The notes beneath the pieces were generated by a model. It was not told the DNA's origin and searched no databases. It saw nothing but the letters and a program-made list of their open reading frames with translations. Of a stretch of DNA of 64,000 bases, positions 53,801 through 64,000 are shown in pieces. The position numbers and the translations under genes are program-made. This DNA is from Siderastrea siderea (lineage: Eukaryota; Cnidaria; Anthozoa; Scleractinia; Rhizangiidae), in NCBI GenBank assembly GCA_964030785.1, contig OZ034979.1, positions 40,245,484-40,309,483 of the forward strand. The letters are read 5' to 3'. Each line of letters starts with the position of its first letter. Positions within the stretch are counted from its first letter, which is position 1.

Positions 53801-56800
53801 TAATGTGTGAAAATTTGCTGAAAAGCTATTATTTTTTTTAACCTCTGCCCTCAGTTCCTTTATTTGTTTAGTCATTGCAAGATCCTTTAGATGTCATGTA
53901 CCCTTTCTTAATCTCCAGTGTCATGAAATGTGTTTGTGGTTATAAATTTTAGGTGGGTATTTCTGTTGAATTTCAGGTTAAAGATCATTCTTGGATTGGG
54001 ATGAATGTGTACATATACATGTAACGAAAAAAAGCAAGATTTTGTGGTACTTAAGTACATGTAAAACCTGTAGGTTAGGATGTTAGTGGAACCCTCCTTC
54101 AATCTTTCATAACCAAATTTCTGCTTTTTTTGCAACTATTTTTTGTTCAGGAGTACATTAGAGTAGCTCATATTAAAGAGCGTCAAAGGCTCATCAAAAA
54201 GGCAGAAGATGAAAAGGTATGTGAATGTACAATCATGTAGAGAGGATACATTTGCAAAGGGTAGAAACACTGTTTTCCCACACAGAGATTCAGTACAGTT
54301 GAAATGTATGACTGTCTAAGACTTTCCTGTCTTTTAATTTGTGCTTGTTATTGTACCTGCAATAATTATTATTAATGCACTTGTTACATTTACTGTCTAC
54401 ACATCCAGTATTTCTGTACTGTGAGTTGTTTCCTGGGGTAGGGGGTGGAGGCACTCCTCAGATTTTTTTGGTGGGGGTATTACAACCCAGTTCTCCAACC
54501 CCTGACCCTATTTCAGACCAAATATGTACATGTAATTTTCCAATACCCATTTCAGACCTCACATGTGATGTCCATTCCCATTTTCAGTCCTTATCCGTTA
54601 AATCCATACCACATATGCAAATACAGTAAAACCCACTCCCATATTCAGACCTGGTCTGTATTAATCCATACTTATTTTCAGACTTTCAGTCCAAAATGGC
54701 TAAAATCCATACCCATGTTCAGACAAAACAGCTCAAAAACCATACCCCTTGGGGTGGCACATACCTATATACCCCCACTGGGGTTGTTTCTTTTTGTATA
54801 ACATGACTTGTTTTAAGTCATCTTAAATGGAGTTAAGATGAGATAAGATATGAGCTGGAGTTAAAGTTAAGTTTAAAATAGAGTTCACAAAAATTCATTG
54901 GACAGGTACACTTCTACCTTACATTTAAAAATCCACCAGTGTGTAACGTAGTTACAGTGTTACTTATTCCTTTATTTTTAGAGAGCATTTGAAACAAGGA
55001 AAGTTGCAAACTACATAAAGCGTGCCATCAAAGATGTCGCAGAGTTTAATGCACAGCTAGCACAGCAAAGAAGAGAAGAGAGATGTTCATACTTTGACAT
55101 GCAGACTCAAGTAAGATTAGATGCAGTAGAGTTCCAAAAGTTAAGACCCTTGTTACAATTTTGTTTTTTCCCCTCTATTCTGTAAGCCACCTTTTTCTAT
55201 TAGTACATGTACCGGTACTTCTACAGAGAGATTAGGAATGTCACATCCTGTTGCTTTTAGGTCTTAAGCTTCTTTAAGGAAGAGTGCATTGCATTCATAA
55301 AGTCAGTAAATCTATGCAAGTTGCTGTGGATGCTTATTCAATTTAACCAACCTCTGGAAAACCTTAAAATAACTTAATAAAGTTATTTGTTAATTTCAGT
55401 GATTTTCTTTCGTAACTTTGTTTTTTGTTAGTAGAGTGCCATACTCTTAGAATGAGTAAATGTCTGTACTGGACACTTAGGATGGTCATGATTTTCATTG
55501 TGACAGTGAGCTTTCACTTGGGAGCTCTGCCATCCTACATATTCATGTACATGTGTACAATTTACTTGTACATCCTCTGGTCAAAAAAGTGACAGTCTTA
55601 AATGTCATTGCAGATAATCCATGTTCCATCAAACAAGACGACAAGGTTTCCAAAGCAATACACCAAACCAAGTGTGTACCCAGTAGCTCTTCTACCAGGA
55701 CAATTCCAAGAGTACTACAAAAGGTAAGTGACTGACTAGCCCTGACTGATAATCCCAAAGGAGGATGGAAAGAGAGGGATGGGGCACCTGCTTTCAAACA
55801 ATGCCATGTTTTAGCAAGCCACATCTAAAGACATGGTACATGCAAGTTTGACTTTTTCTGAACTTTATTAATTTTTTTCTTTTTTTAAATTTAAGCAATG
55901 CTTTAGAGCAAATGTCAAGTTTAAATTTTAAACTTGACATTTGCTCTAAAGCATTGGATACTCATCTGAAGAGGGTTTAGATTATTTTGTCACAATTTTT
56001 AATGCACATGTACATATACACTGTATGTATACATCTTTATACATCAAAAGCGGATAATATCATAGATCTATCACATGAGCAAGGTGACAAAGTTAAAAGT
56101 AAGTTCTGGATTGAAGGAAATGAGAAAGTGTTAAATAAAAAATAAAATACTTCTGGATGCTTGTGCTCAAAAATTAAAGTTATTGTAGTTATTGTTGAGA
56201 TTTTGCAAAACTACAGTTACCTGCATTAAGTCTTTCACTTGTTGATTTCCTTCCTGTTCTAACCTACGTGTAATTGCTTGAATTTTTTTATTATCTATCT
56301 TCTTTAAAACTGAGCGAGAAATTTAATTTTGATCTCCTTTTTTTCTGTCTGAATGAAGTTATACTCCAGGTGAACTGAAGAACTTTCCATTAGGCACTGT
56401 CATGGAAATGCCAAAGCCTCCACTCCCCCCTGCTCCATACATCCCCCCTCAAAAACAAGACTCTGAGGAATCAGATGACATTTCCCTGCCGGTAGGAGCT
56501 GTGTAGTGTTGGACCTCATTCATTGGTGTGAAACTGATTGTGTGGTTCCAGAAAATGTCCATACCCCCTCCACGGAGGGTCATTGGAAATTCTAAGGAGG
56601 AGGGGGATCTTAAAGGCCAAAAGTTTTAAGGGAAAGTATGAGCGTAAACTGGAATTTCCAGAGGAATGGGGGTTCAAACCAAAAAAATCCTCCGTGGGGG
56701 TAGTATGGATATTTTCTGGAACAACACATTATTAAATTCTCAGTCTTGGTTATTGAATTTCCAGCTTTCTGATTGGTTCAATACACAGAGGTTATCAGCC

Positions 56801-59800
56801 GAAAATAACCCTGCTTTTTGTCTGATGAGGTAGCTGGATGCCATTTTATTTAGTGCCCGGGTAATCAAAAGTTTCCACCACAAAAATCTGTGGCCAAAAA
56901 AAAAAAATTCAGCAACGACTGCCATAGCTGAGAATTTAATGAAGTAATTATTCCACTTGTGCTTGTTGGATATGAGGTGATTATATAAAGTAACTAACTT
57001 GGCGCTTTTGTTAGTCACTTGTTATCTCATATCTAGCATGTGCTTGTGGAATAATTGTTCATTATTGTTGGTACACTTTTAATAGAGCAGTTAATTTCAG
57101 TTGAGCAATGTGCGGCGTTTTTTGACCGTGGAGTTTTTGGTCAAGCTCGCCGTTACCTTGACTGGTTGTGTTGCGTTGCGTTGTGTTGCGTTTTGTGGTC
57201 TGCTTTGTATTGCGTCCTCTTGTGTTGTGTTGTGTTGTGATGTGATCTGTTGTGATTTGTCTCTAATTTGTTACTCTAGTTTGTTGGCTTAGAATTTCTC
57301 AGTTTTCCTGTTCCTTCGTTGCACGACTCGATACAACAACTAGACGGATGTACAACGGTTCGACCAGCTCGACCAACTAACAAGCAAAACTCCCACTGTG
57401 TATTCTCCACAGGCAAACACCGTTTTCTCCGTTGAGGTTTCTCCGTACTTTTTTATGTGCCTTCAGTTGCCCTGGTTAAGTTAGCCAAAATTTCATCTCT
57501 TTCACTAACGAGTGCATTTTGGTGGCCAGTTCGTATGCTAAAAAAATCGCTAACCTTAAAGGGGCATTGTCACCAATTTTTAGGATTGCTATAAAAAGCT
57601 AAAAGAGATATTGCAACCAGAGGAAACCCCAAAATACTGGTTCAGTGTGGCTTAACATTACTCTAACAGTTTTCTGAAACTTCAATGAAACTATAACTAT
57701 GTCCGTTTGGCAGCAGATCGCTGGGATGAAAACGGATTGCAACTTGAAAACATTAGGCTAAAGTTTCTCCTTAGTTTCTTGGCAAAATCACCAGAAACTG
57801 TCTATGGTTTGTTCTCCCTTTGAGAAATCTTTTGATTCCTTTCTGGTAATGTTCTAGGAGCATTTTCATGTACGACAAAGGGTATGTGAAATATTTTTCA
57901 GAACATTCTTCTAGCGAAAACCGGACTTAAAAAGCACGGTGACAGAACCCCTCTTAATACAGTGCAAGCTTTATTAAGACACCTCTTTACCCAAAAACGT
58001 AACAAATACTGTATAATTCAATGGCAAAAAACTGGTCTACCTTTTGAGTAAAGCCAACAGAGTTTACACGGTTGAGAGTTTAATCTTTCGGGAGAATATA
58101 CTGATGAGTTGGCTCTTAGATGAAAATAAAATGGTGAACGAGTTAAGATCATCTTAGTAGAGTCGGTGGAGTTTGTTGAGTTGGTCGTTTGCCAAGTTTG
58201 CAGTGTTCGGTTAAATCCAGCCCTGGGTGGATTTAGGGGGAGGGTGGAGGGGGCTGCGGCCCTCTCCCCCTTAATTCTTCTTGTATTTTAGGAAAGTTTT
58301 TGTGTTAACCAACCGTCCGCACTGTTGCTGCTCTTTATTCGCAAGTATAATGCAGTTATTTGAGTTACTAGAGAGGGATGACATTCATCAATCCCCTGCA
58401 GTGGTTTATTTCCAGTTGTCTCGGAGAATGTATGAATGCAATGGGATGACTCTGTAAATAGTTCGCCTACTACGACCGTTACGATTTCGTTTTGCAAACC
58501 GTTTTACCTGACTTTTGGTCAGGAATGCTCTCAGAGTGCTTTAAGCAGCATCTCCATGAATGTGAATTTTTCATTTGGGGGGAGGGAGGGGGCGCTCTCG
58601 CCACAATTTCTTCGGCCCCTTCTTTCTGAATTTTCTGGATCCGCCCCTGAAATCCGTCTGTCGAGATGCTTTGCCGGTCAGTCGAGTTTGTCTAGTTGGT
58701 TCGCGTGGTGGGGTTCCTACTGTCTTATAGTATGTAAGGATTGTTGATCAATTTTTTAGCAAGGTTCGTTGTGTTTGTCGAGTTGTGTCGAGGTCTAAAA
58801 TATTTCATCTGCCAGTGAGTGAGGTTTGTTGAATTTGTCTAGTTGGTAAGGGTCGTTGCATTTATCGAGTTGTGTCGAGGTGTGGAGATTTTGTCTGTGG
58901 AGATTTTGTTTGTTGAGTATGTCGAGTTGTGTGGTTTTTACTGTCTTAGAGAAAGTGAGCATTATGGAGTTTGCCTACTTGACAAGGAGTTGCGTCGAGG
59001 TGTGAAGTTTTAGTCTCCCTCAGCGCATGACAGTTAGTCGACTTTGTCAAGTTGGTCGCGTTGTGGGTTCGTACTGTCTTAAAATAAGTGAGGATTGTTA
59101 AGTTTGTCTGTTTGGTAAGGGTCGTTGTGTTTGTCGAGTTGTGTTGAGATGAGGAGATTTTGTCTGTCAGTGAGTGAGGGTTTTGGAGTTTGTCGAGTTC
59201 GTCACGTAGTGGGGTTCGTGCTGTCTTAAAGTAAGTAAAAGTTGTTGAGTTTATCTATTTGGTAAGGGTGGTTGAGTTTGTCTAGTTCTCTGGTGTAGAG
59301 ATTGTCTGCCAGTGAGTGAGGTTGGTTGAGTATGTCTACTAATGTACAACTGTAAGGTAGACAGAATACTAGAAATGCTGAACTTGTTAACAACGCAACA
59401 AAGCACAAGGCAACGCAACACAACGCAATGGATCACAACACAATGCAATTCAACAGATACAACACAACAGCAACACAACGGATCACAACACAACGCAACA
59501 CAATGTAACTAAACAGACACAACACAACGGATCGCAACACAACGCAATGCAACACGACATAATGGATTACAACACAACGCAACGCAATGCAACAGACACA
59601 ACACAACACAACACAACAGAACTCACCTCAACACAATAAAATGCTAAACAAATCAGTCGAGGTAACGTCGAGCTCAACCAGAAACTCCACAGAAAAAAAC
59701 GGTCAAAAAACGCTGCAGGTATACAGTTGAGTGTCAAAAGTTTGGTTTTGCTTTGCATCCCTCTGTGACTGGTTACAATGAAACTTGTGCCACTTTAATT

Positions 59801-62800
59801 TCTCATCCAATAATTACTATTATTATACATTGTAGTCACTATCTGTCTTTTCATTGGCTAAGAGCCTACAGTTAATTCTGGGAATCAGCGCAATCTACAG
59901 ATTATTCACTAATCTGCTAGCAGATTAGTGAATAATCTGTAGGTTGCACGAAGTAAATTCATGGCTCGTCGATTCGCTTCTTCAACCGAGCAAGAAATTG
60001 AAAAATTGCTGAAACAAAAAGACTCGGAAAACAAAAGAAGGCTCACAAAAATTGCGAAGGAACTGTTCCACGAATACCTTAAGGAAAAAAGCGTTCAGAA
60101 GCCGGAAGACAAGAAGGACACAAATGTTGAAATTGTTTGCCATTATTTTGTTTACCTGTAAAACAATGTCTAAAAAACAATTATTAGATTTGGTTTTTGC
60201 GATATTCAGCTGATAACAGGCTGATAACAGTTACCTCGACCTTGATTATTCCAGATATCGCAAAAACCTCATCCAATAATTGTTGAGAATTGAAACTTAA
60301 AACTCATCATGGTTTGCTCATGCACATTTTTCCATGCTTGCCACCATTTTACATATTATATTTGCTTCAGTGTCTGATTGGTTCAATGTAATTATGCCTG
60401 TGTCTGTTTCTATTGGTCAGAGTAGAAACAATTATGTTGGGTTTGATTTTATAACACTCAATTTTTGCTTGCTGGCAGAAGGATTTTGAAATTTTATCGA
60501 TTTAGAATCACCTTGTATAACGTAAAAAAAAATAGGGATGTGTTACTCAATTAAGCTTTCAACTGAATGGTCACACTTCAGACTTTTATCCACAGACTCA
60601 AAAGTTAGAATCACCTTGAATAGCACAAAAACAGCACCAAAGGAAAGTGCTGCTCAGCAGCTTTCATTTGAAAGGACACATTTTAGGATTTTGTCCACAT
60701 ACTAAAAAGTTAAAACCACCTTAAACAGCACGGGAAAGTGCAGCCCAATTGCTTTCACTTGAATGGCCACGCTTTAGGATTTCACACACAGACTCAAATG
60801 TTAGAACCACCTTGTACTGCCAGCATAAAAGGTACATGTAACTATTTTGGGAAACTTCTGCTCATTGAATGTCACACTTTTGGATTTCATCAGCAAACTC
60901 AAAAGTTAGAACTACATCTTGTACAGCATAATAAACAGCACCACTGGAAAGTAATGCTAAAGAGCTTGTCATTGAGGATTTTCTTCACCGACTTGTAAGT
61001 TAGAACGATCACCTTGACAAGATGAAATGTGGGTTTCACTGTTTAGGCAGCATGTGTAAATGGAGGTTACTGAGGAAGGTGGCAAGAGTCAGGACTCCTT
61101 TCCTGCTCAGGGGAGGGGTGGTGGGCAGTGCATCCAGTGTCAAAGATATGTGACTGCACATTTTGAGGTGGTTTTCAGGACAACTGATTTATTATCACAA
61201 GATTAACAGTGATGGTGGCTTTAATCTCTCATTCAGGAATCTACAGCGGATGAGTCCAGTGCTGAGAGTTCAGAAGAGGAAATTGAAGAACCTCCTGCAA
61301 AGAAAACACCCAGCAAATATAAGGTGAGTTCGCATTTTACATGTACACAGTCCTTCTTTTGCCTTACTCATTTAAATGTGTTTAGGTGCAAATGTCCCCA
61401 TTCAACAACATCTTTAAGAAATATATCTGAGCCTTTTTTAATTTTCTTTTTCTTTTCTTTTTTTTGGGGGGGAGGGGTAGGGGGAGTATGGTAATCACAT
61501 TGATTTACATGTAGTTTATAAAATAGGTCAGACATTTCACAAATGTCAGGTGTTGGAATGTTGTTTCCATCTCTAAGAATAATTATGATCAATCAAACTC
61601 TTCTTCAAGTTTCCCCAGTTTTTACGTCAATCAATTTTCTCTAAGCAGCCTCCAAAACGTCCTGATGCTTTGTGTGGCATTTGCCTGAAAGGTTCTGATT
61701 CAAACAAGAAGGGGTTACCAGAGGATCTCATCCATTGCTCCCAGTGTGAAAATAGTGGTAAGTTTTTGTTCAGTTTTCAGCACATTTGCTGATTTCTCTT
61801 TTGTCACAGTTTTTGCAGATAGAGGAAATAGACTATTATGGCCTTGCAGTCTATCCATTTCCATACAGTCACGTAGACACAACATGTTCATGTATGATGT
61901 ATGCAATTTTAAATCATGTTCAATCAGGTTCTTGGCATACATGGAATAATCCTTGCAATCACAGCTATGTACATTACAGATACTTGTATGCATTTTGGAC
62001 CTATTCTCAATCACATCCATAGCTGACTTGTTCTGTATATGTATGTAGGTCACTCACATCTCATACAGTTTCCAGAAGTACGTGGTACAGTGTACATTTT
62101 CAGTCTTGTACTTTCCATATCATTTGGCCTAGTTGTAGTCATGTTCTATCCATATTTCCACAGGTCACCCACTCTGTAGTTTTGGGCCTAGTTGTAGTCA
62201 TGTTCTTTCCATATCTCTGCACAGGTCACCCAACTTGTCTGGACATGAACCAGCAGCTGGTAGCAGTGATCCAAACTTATCCCTGGCAGTGCATGGAATG
62301 CAAGACGTGCATCATCTGTAGGGACCCATTTGATGAGGTGGGTAATTGATCCTTAGTGACAACCATCAGGATTTGAAGGAGAGCCTGCTGACTTTCAATT
62401 CCTACACTTTCAGTTGTAAAGTAGTTTCTGTGATTGGTGAAAATCACCATAGACTAGAGGAGAGAACCACTGTTAAAGCTTGTGATATCATTATTTTGAT
62501 GCCTTTTATTTATCTTCATACATGTATTAACACGCCATCATGCTTGTATTTTATTCTGTGCCAATTTAGAACAGAGGCAACTGGGGGAGGATGGAGATGA
62601 AAGCCAAACAAGAGCAAGATTTTGAACTTTTTTTTTTAGAGTAAAGAAAATTTCAGCAAATTCAAATTTTTCAAATTTCCGAAAGTACATGAGAGTTTCA
62701 GGCCATAAAAAGCAAGAATTTAAACTCTCATCTAATCACAGCGACTTGTTTTTATTTAGCCCTGGCTTTGAAAACACGTGGGTGTTTCTATCCTTCTGTT

Positions 62801-62944
62801 AGTATGTCCAGAGTGCACATAGCCTGTTTTGCTAACAGAGTGCATTTTGATGGTTTACGTGTTGACAGGACAAGATGTTATTCTGTGATGAGTGTGACCG
62901 TGGGTACCACAGCTTCTGTGTCGGGCTCAAGCAGATTCCTGTCG
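50835..62944 (+). CDS. phf10: PHF10/BAF45a-like SWI/SNF (PBAF) subunit, 3' end beyond the window
   Basis: Chromatin-remodelling subunit. Twelve exons with consistent phases: 50835-50846 (MPRK), 52253-52544, 53190-53267, 53462-53529, 54151-54216, 54982-55110, 55614-55723, 56359-56491, 61237-61323, 61649-61757, 62225-62337, 62869-62944 (424 codons so far). The SAY domain spans [20 protein letters not shown] to [26 protein letters not shown] and [15 protein letters not shown] follow. An acidic serine-rich linker ([15 protein letters not shown]) leads to two PHD fingers: [14 protein letters not shown]...[12 protein letters not shown] and [27 protein letters not shown]. The final exon lies right of the window. 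All donors are GT; introns hold many repeats. Confidence 0.95.
51374..51480. repeat. Retroelement-like repeat with GAGA-tetraloop hairpin
   Basis: A perfect AGTCCT-GAGA-AGGACT hairpin (51374-51389) is followed by GACGTTTCGACAACC and a GAAGTCATCATCAGAG-like segment, then GC-poor repeats with TGATGTTATTGG. I take it as a dispersed cnidarian retroelement fragment, possibly Penelope-like; family uncertain. Confidence 0.45.
51921..52025 (+). repeat. tRNA-derived SINE-like fragment with two hairpins
   Basis: A B-box/T-arm-like CAGGGTTCGAATCCTGG is followed by hairpins AAGCCTGA/TCAGGCTT and CGCAACT/AGTTGCG. The A-box half of a tRNA is not seen. Confidence 0.55.
54420..54800 (+). repeat. Dispersed repeat with ATCCATACCCATnTTCAGAC units
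   Basis: Degenerate 25-30 bp units (CCCATTTCAGACC, CCATACTTATTTTCAGAC, CCATACCCATGTTCAGAC) end in CCTTGGGGTGGCACATACC. Located in a PHF10 intron. Confidence 0.6.
55896..55956. repeat. Perfect 61-nt palindrome (30-bp arms, 1-nt centre)
   Basis: CAATGCTTTAGAGCAAATG... on the left is exactly mirrored on the right, with a single T at the centre. It lies in the PHF10 intron between the exons at 55614 and 56359. Confidence 0.9.
56535..56732. repeat. MITE-like element with ~40-bp inverted ends
   Basis: GTTCCAGAAAATGTCCATAC and CCCCCTCCACGGAGG at the left mirror CCTCCGTGGGGG and TATGGATATTTTCTGGAAC at the right. Confidence 0.75.
57112..59715. mobile_element. Large fold-back element with TTGTG/TTGCG satellite arms and internal minisatellite
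   Basis: The left end (GCGGCGTTTTTTGACCG, CTCGCCGTTACCTTGACTGG, then GTTGTGTTGCGTTGCG repeats to about 57250) is inverted at the right (CAACA/CGCAA repeats 59390-59640, then GTAACGTCGAGCTCAACCAG, CGGTCAAAAAACGC). Between about 58760 and 59340 runs a minisatellite with units such as TTTGTCGAGTTGTGTCGAGG and GAGATTTTGTCTG. It occupies much of the 4.7-kb PHF10 intron 8; no transposase recognised. Confidence 0.75.
59895..59942. repeat. Perfect 48-bp palindrome
   Basis: CTACAGATTATTCACTAATC.. reads identically on both strands, centred on CTAG. It lies 18 bp before the short ORF at 59961. Confidence 0.9.
59961..60161 (+). pseudogene. Fragment of a Crypton/DUF3504-like recombinase N-terminus
   Basis: 66 codons reading [20 protein letters not shown] and [20 protein letters not shown], a pattern (RFA..TE.E..KLL..KDS.N....T..A...F..YL) I associate with the N-terminus of Crypton-derived DUF3504 proteins in invertebrates. 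The frame then ends. Inverted GGTTTTTGCGATAT / ATATCGCAAAAACC (60193-60266) follows, so it is probably part of a non-autonomous element. Confidence 0.45.
60540..61015 (+). repeat. Dispersed ~105-bp minisatellite, four to five units
   Basis: Units share GCTTTCATTTGAA, a TTTTAGGATTTCATCCACAG-like segment, ACTCAAAAGTTAGAACCACC and AAACAGCACCA. Same family as 32990-33260. Located in a PHF10 intron. Confidence 0.8.
62126..62243 (+). repeat. Tandem duplication of the splice acceptor of the first/second PHD-finger exon
   Basis: GGCCTAGTTGTAGTCATGTT through CACAGGTCACCCA occurs twice (from 62126 and from 62185). The second copy is the working acceptor of the exon starting at 62225; the first offers an acceptor 61 nt earlier. 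Confidence 0.85.
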
Positions 62945-64000
62945 GTGAGTGCAAGTATTTATGACCTTTAAGTGCAAGTGCAATTTAGCTAGCCTTTTTG
63001 GGGACAGCAAAGATTAGACAGGAACAGTGAAACAGAACTGTTTTTGTGCTCGTTTTTCCATGTGCTTTTCCTGCTATCACAGAGCCTGGAACAGGGTACA
63101 ATTTAGCAAGAAATGAGTTTAATGGTTTTGAACGATGCCCCCAGAAAACACCTGAACTGCAGGCTATCACCACAGAAATGTAATGCTCTATACATGTAGC
63201 TTTTATTAGACACGGTGAACACGTCTAAATCCCACACTGAATAGTTTCTTTAGACACTGTGGCCAGGTGCTGCATCAGTAGGGAAATGTAATACTTCACT
63301 TTGGTACCAGTTGGGTTGATATGAGGCAAATTGGTCACCGTAAAGTAATTCCAAAGCTGACGTTTCAAGCTTTGGTCCTTTGACAGAGCGAATGCCTACC
63401 TACCAACCTACCCAATAATAATTCCGTAGTGTGTAAATTAGGTTGTCAGTCATTGGAAAGACGAATGACAACCTGAAATACAAGTAAGGCTGTAAGATAG
63501 CAGCCTCGAGAGAAGGCAGATAGAAACTTGGGACTGACAACCCTATAAGGTTGTGGGGCTGCATAATTTCTGCAGCTTCACACACATGGTGGCTACAGAT
63601 ATTCAAGGTTGCCCGGAGCCCCGCTCGTGGCAAGTCACTGGTTCTACAGGGACCACCCATGCATTAAAGGGACTGTGTTAGTTGGGGCACATGCGCAATA
63701 GAATCCGGTTGGTCGGTTTCTGAGAGAAGTATTCCTGCGCAGACTTGCTTGATTTCTACAACCAGAATCACTTTCCGTAGAAAAGCGACATGACAGCCTC
63801 CTGAACTCTCTGACGGTATTTGAAAAAGTTGGGCCAACGATTTCAAAGTGCTTCTCATCAACTTGCGCATTCACCTGGGGTGACATAGTCCCTTTAGAAT
63901 GGAATAGGCCCCGAATGTTGGCATGGGATCCGTCTGAATGGGGATGCCATGTAGTGTAGATACTTTATGTTTGTTTATACAGCGTAGCCTGCAAATCAGC
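62945..64000. other. Intron of PHF10 at the right edge
   Basis: No further coding exon recognised. The exon completing the second PHD finger must lie beyond 64000. Confidence 0.5.

Noticed and set aside
62768..62971. ORF overlapping the last PHF10 exon
   Set aside because: The exon at 62869-62944 in another frame encodes a clear PHD finger.

Overview
This window is eukaryotic, intron-rich, AT-rich animal DNA. Three spliced host genes (goosecoid-type homeobox, CLN3/battenin family, PHF10/BAF45a) and a small secreted WAP-domain gene can be read. Gene content and the style of the dispersed repeats suggest an anthozoan cnidarian, probably a stony coral; that identification is an inference.

The centrepiece is a complete but decaying Maverick/Polinton (adintovirus-like) element at 3301-23253 (about 19.95 kb), inserted in an intron between two duplicated WAP exons and inside a GAAA microsatellite. 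It has about 350-bp terminal inverted repeats. Order: TIR gene (+), protein-primed DNA polymerase B (+), rve integrase (-), zinc-ribbon/VLTF3-like protein (+), PLA2-type minor capsid protein (-), DUF5679-like small protein (-), adenain-like protease (-), pX/pVI-like minor protein (-), major capsid protein (-), basic core-like protein (-), penton (-), acidic scaffold-like protein (-), packaging ATPase (+), collagen-stalk fibre (+), membrane protein (+), decayed small ORFs (+), a six-unit hairpin satellite, and two related small Cys-containing proteins (-) ending in the right TIR.

Many element genes carry lesions: an in-frame TAA in the polymerase, an in-frame TAG in the capsid gene, several breaks in the penton, frame changes in the PLA2 protein, ATPase and fibre, and a 2.03-kb DNA transposon with 25-bp TIRs and a 9-bp target duplication that splits the core-like gene. 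That nested transposon carries a two-exon gene with a HIRAN-like domain. Several frame breaks lie at A homopolymers, so sequencing error must be separated from real decay.

The rest is host sequence. 24.5-32.3 kb is intergenic. Goosecoid lies on the minus strand at 32.35-38.35 kb. 38.4-46.2 kb is gene-poor and ends in a (CTCTA)n satellite. The CLN3-like gene is on the minus strand at 46.24-49.81 kb, and PHF10 on the plus strand runs from 50.83 kb off the right edge. Introns and spacers are full of fold-back elements, perfect palindromes, minisatellites and SINE-like fragments.
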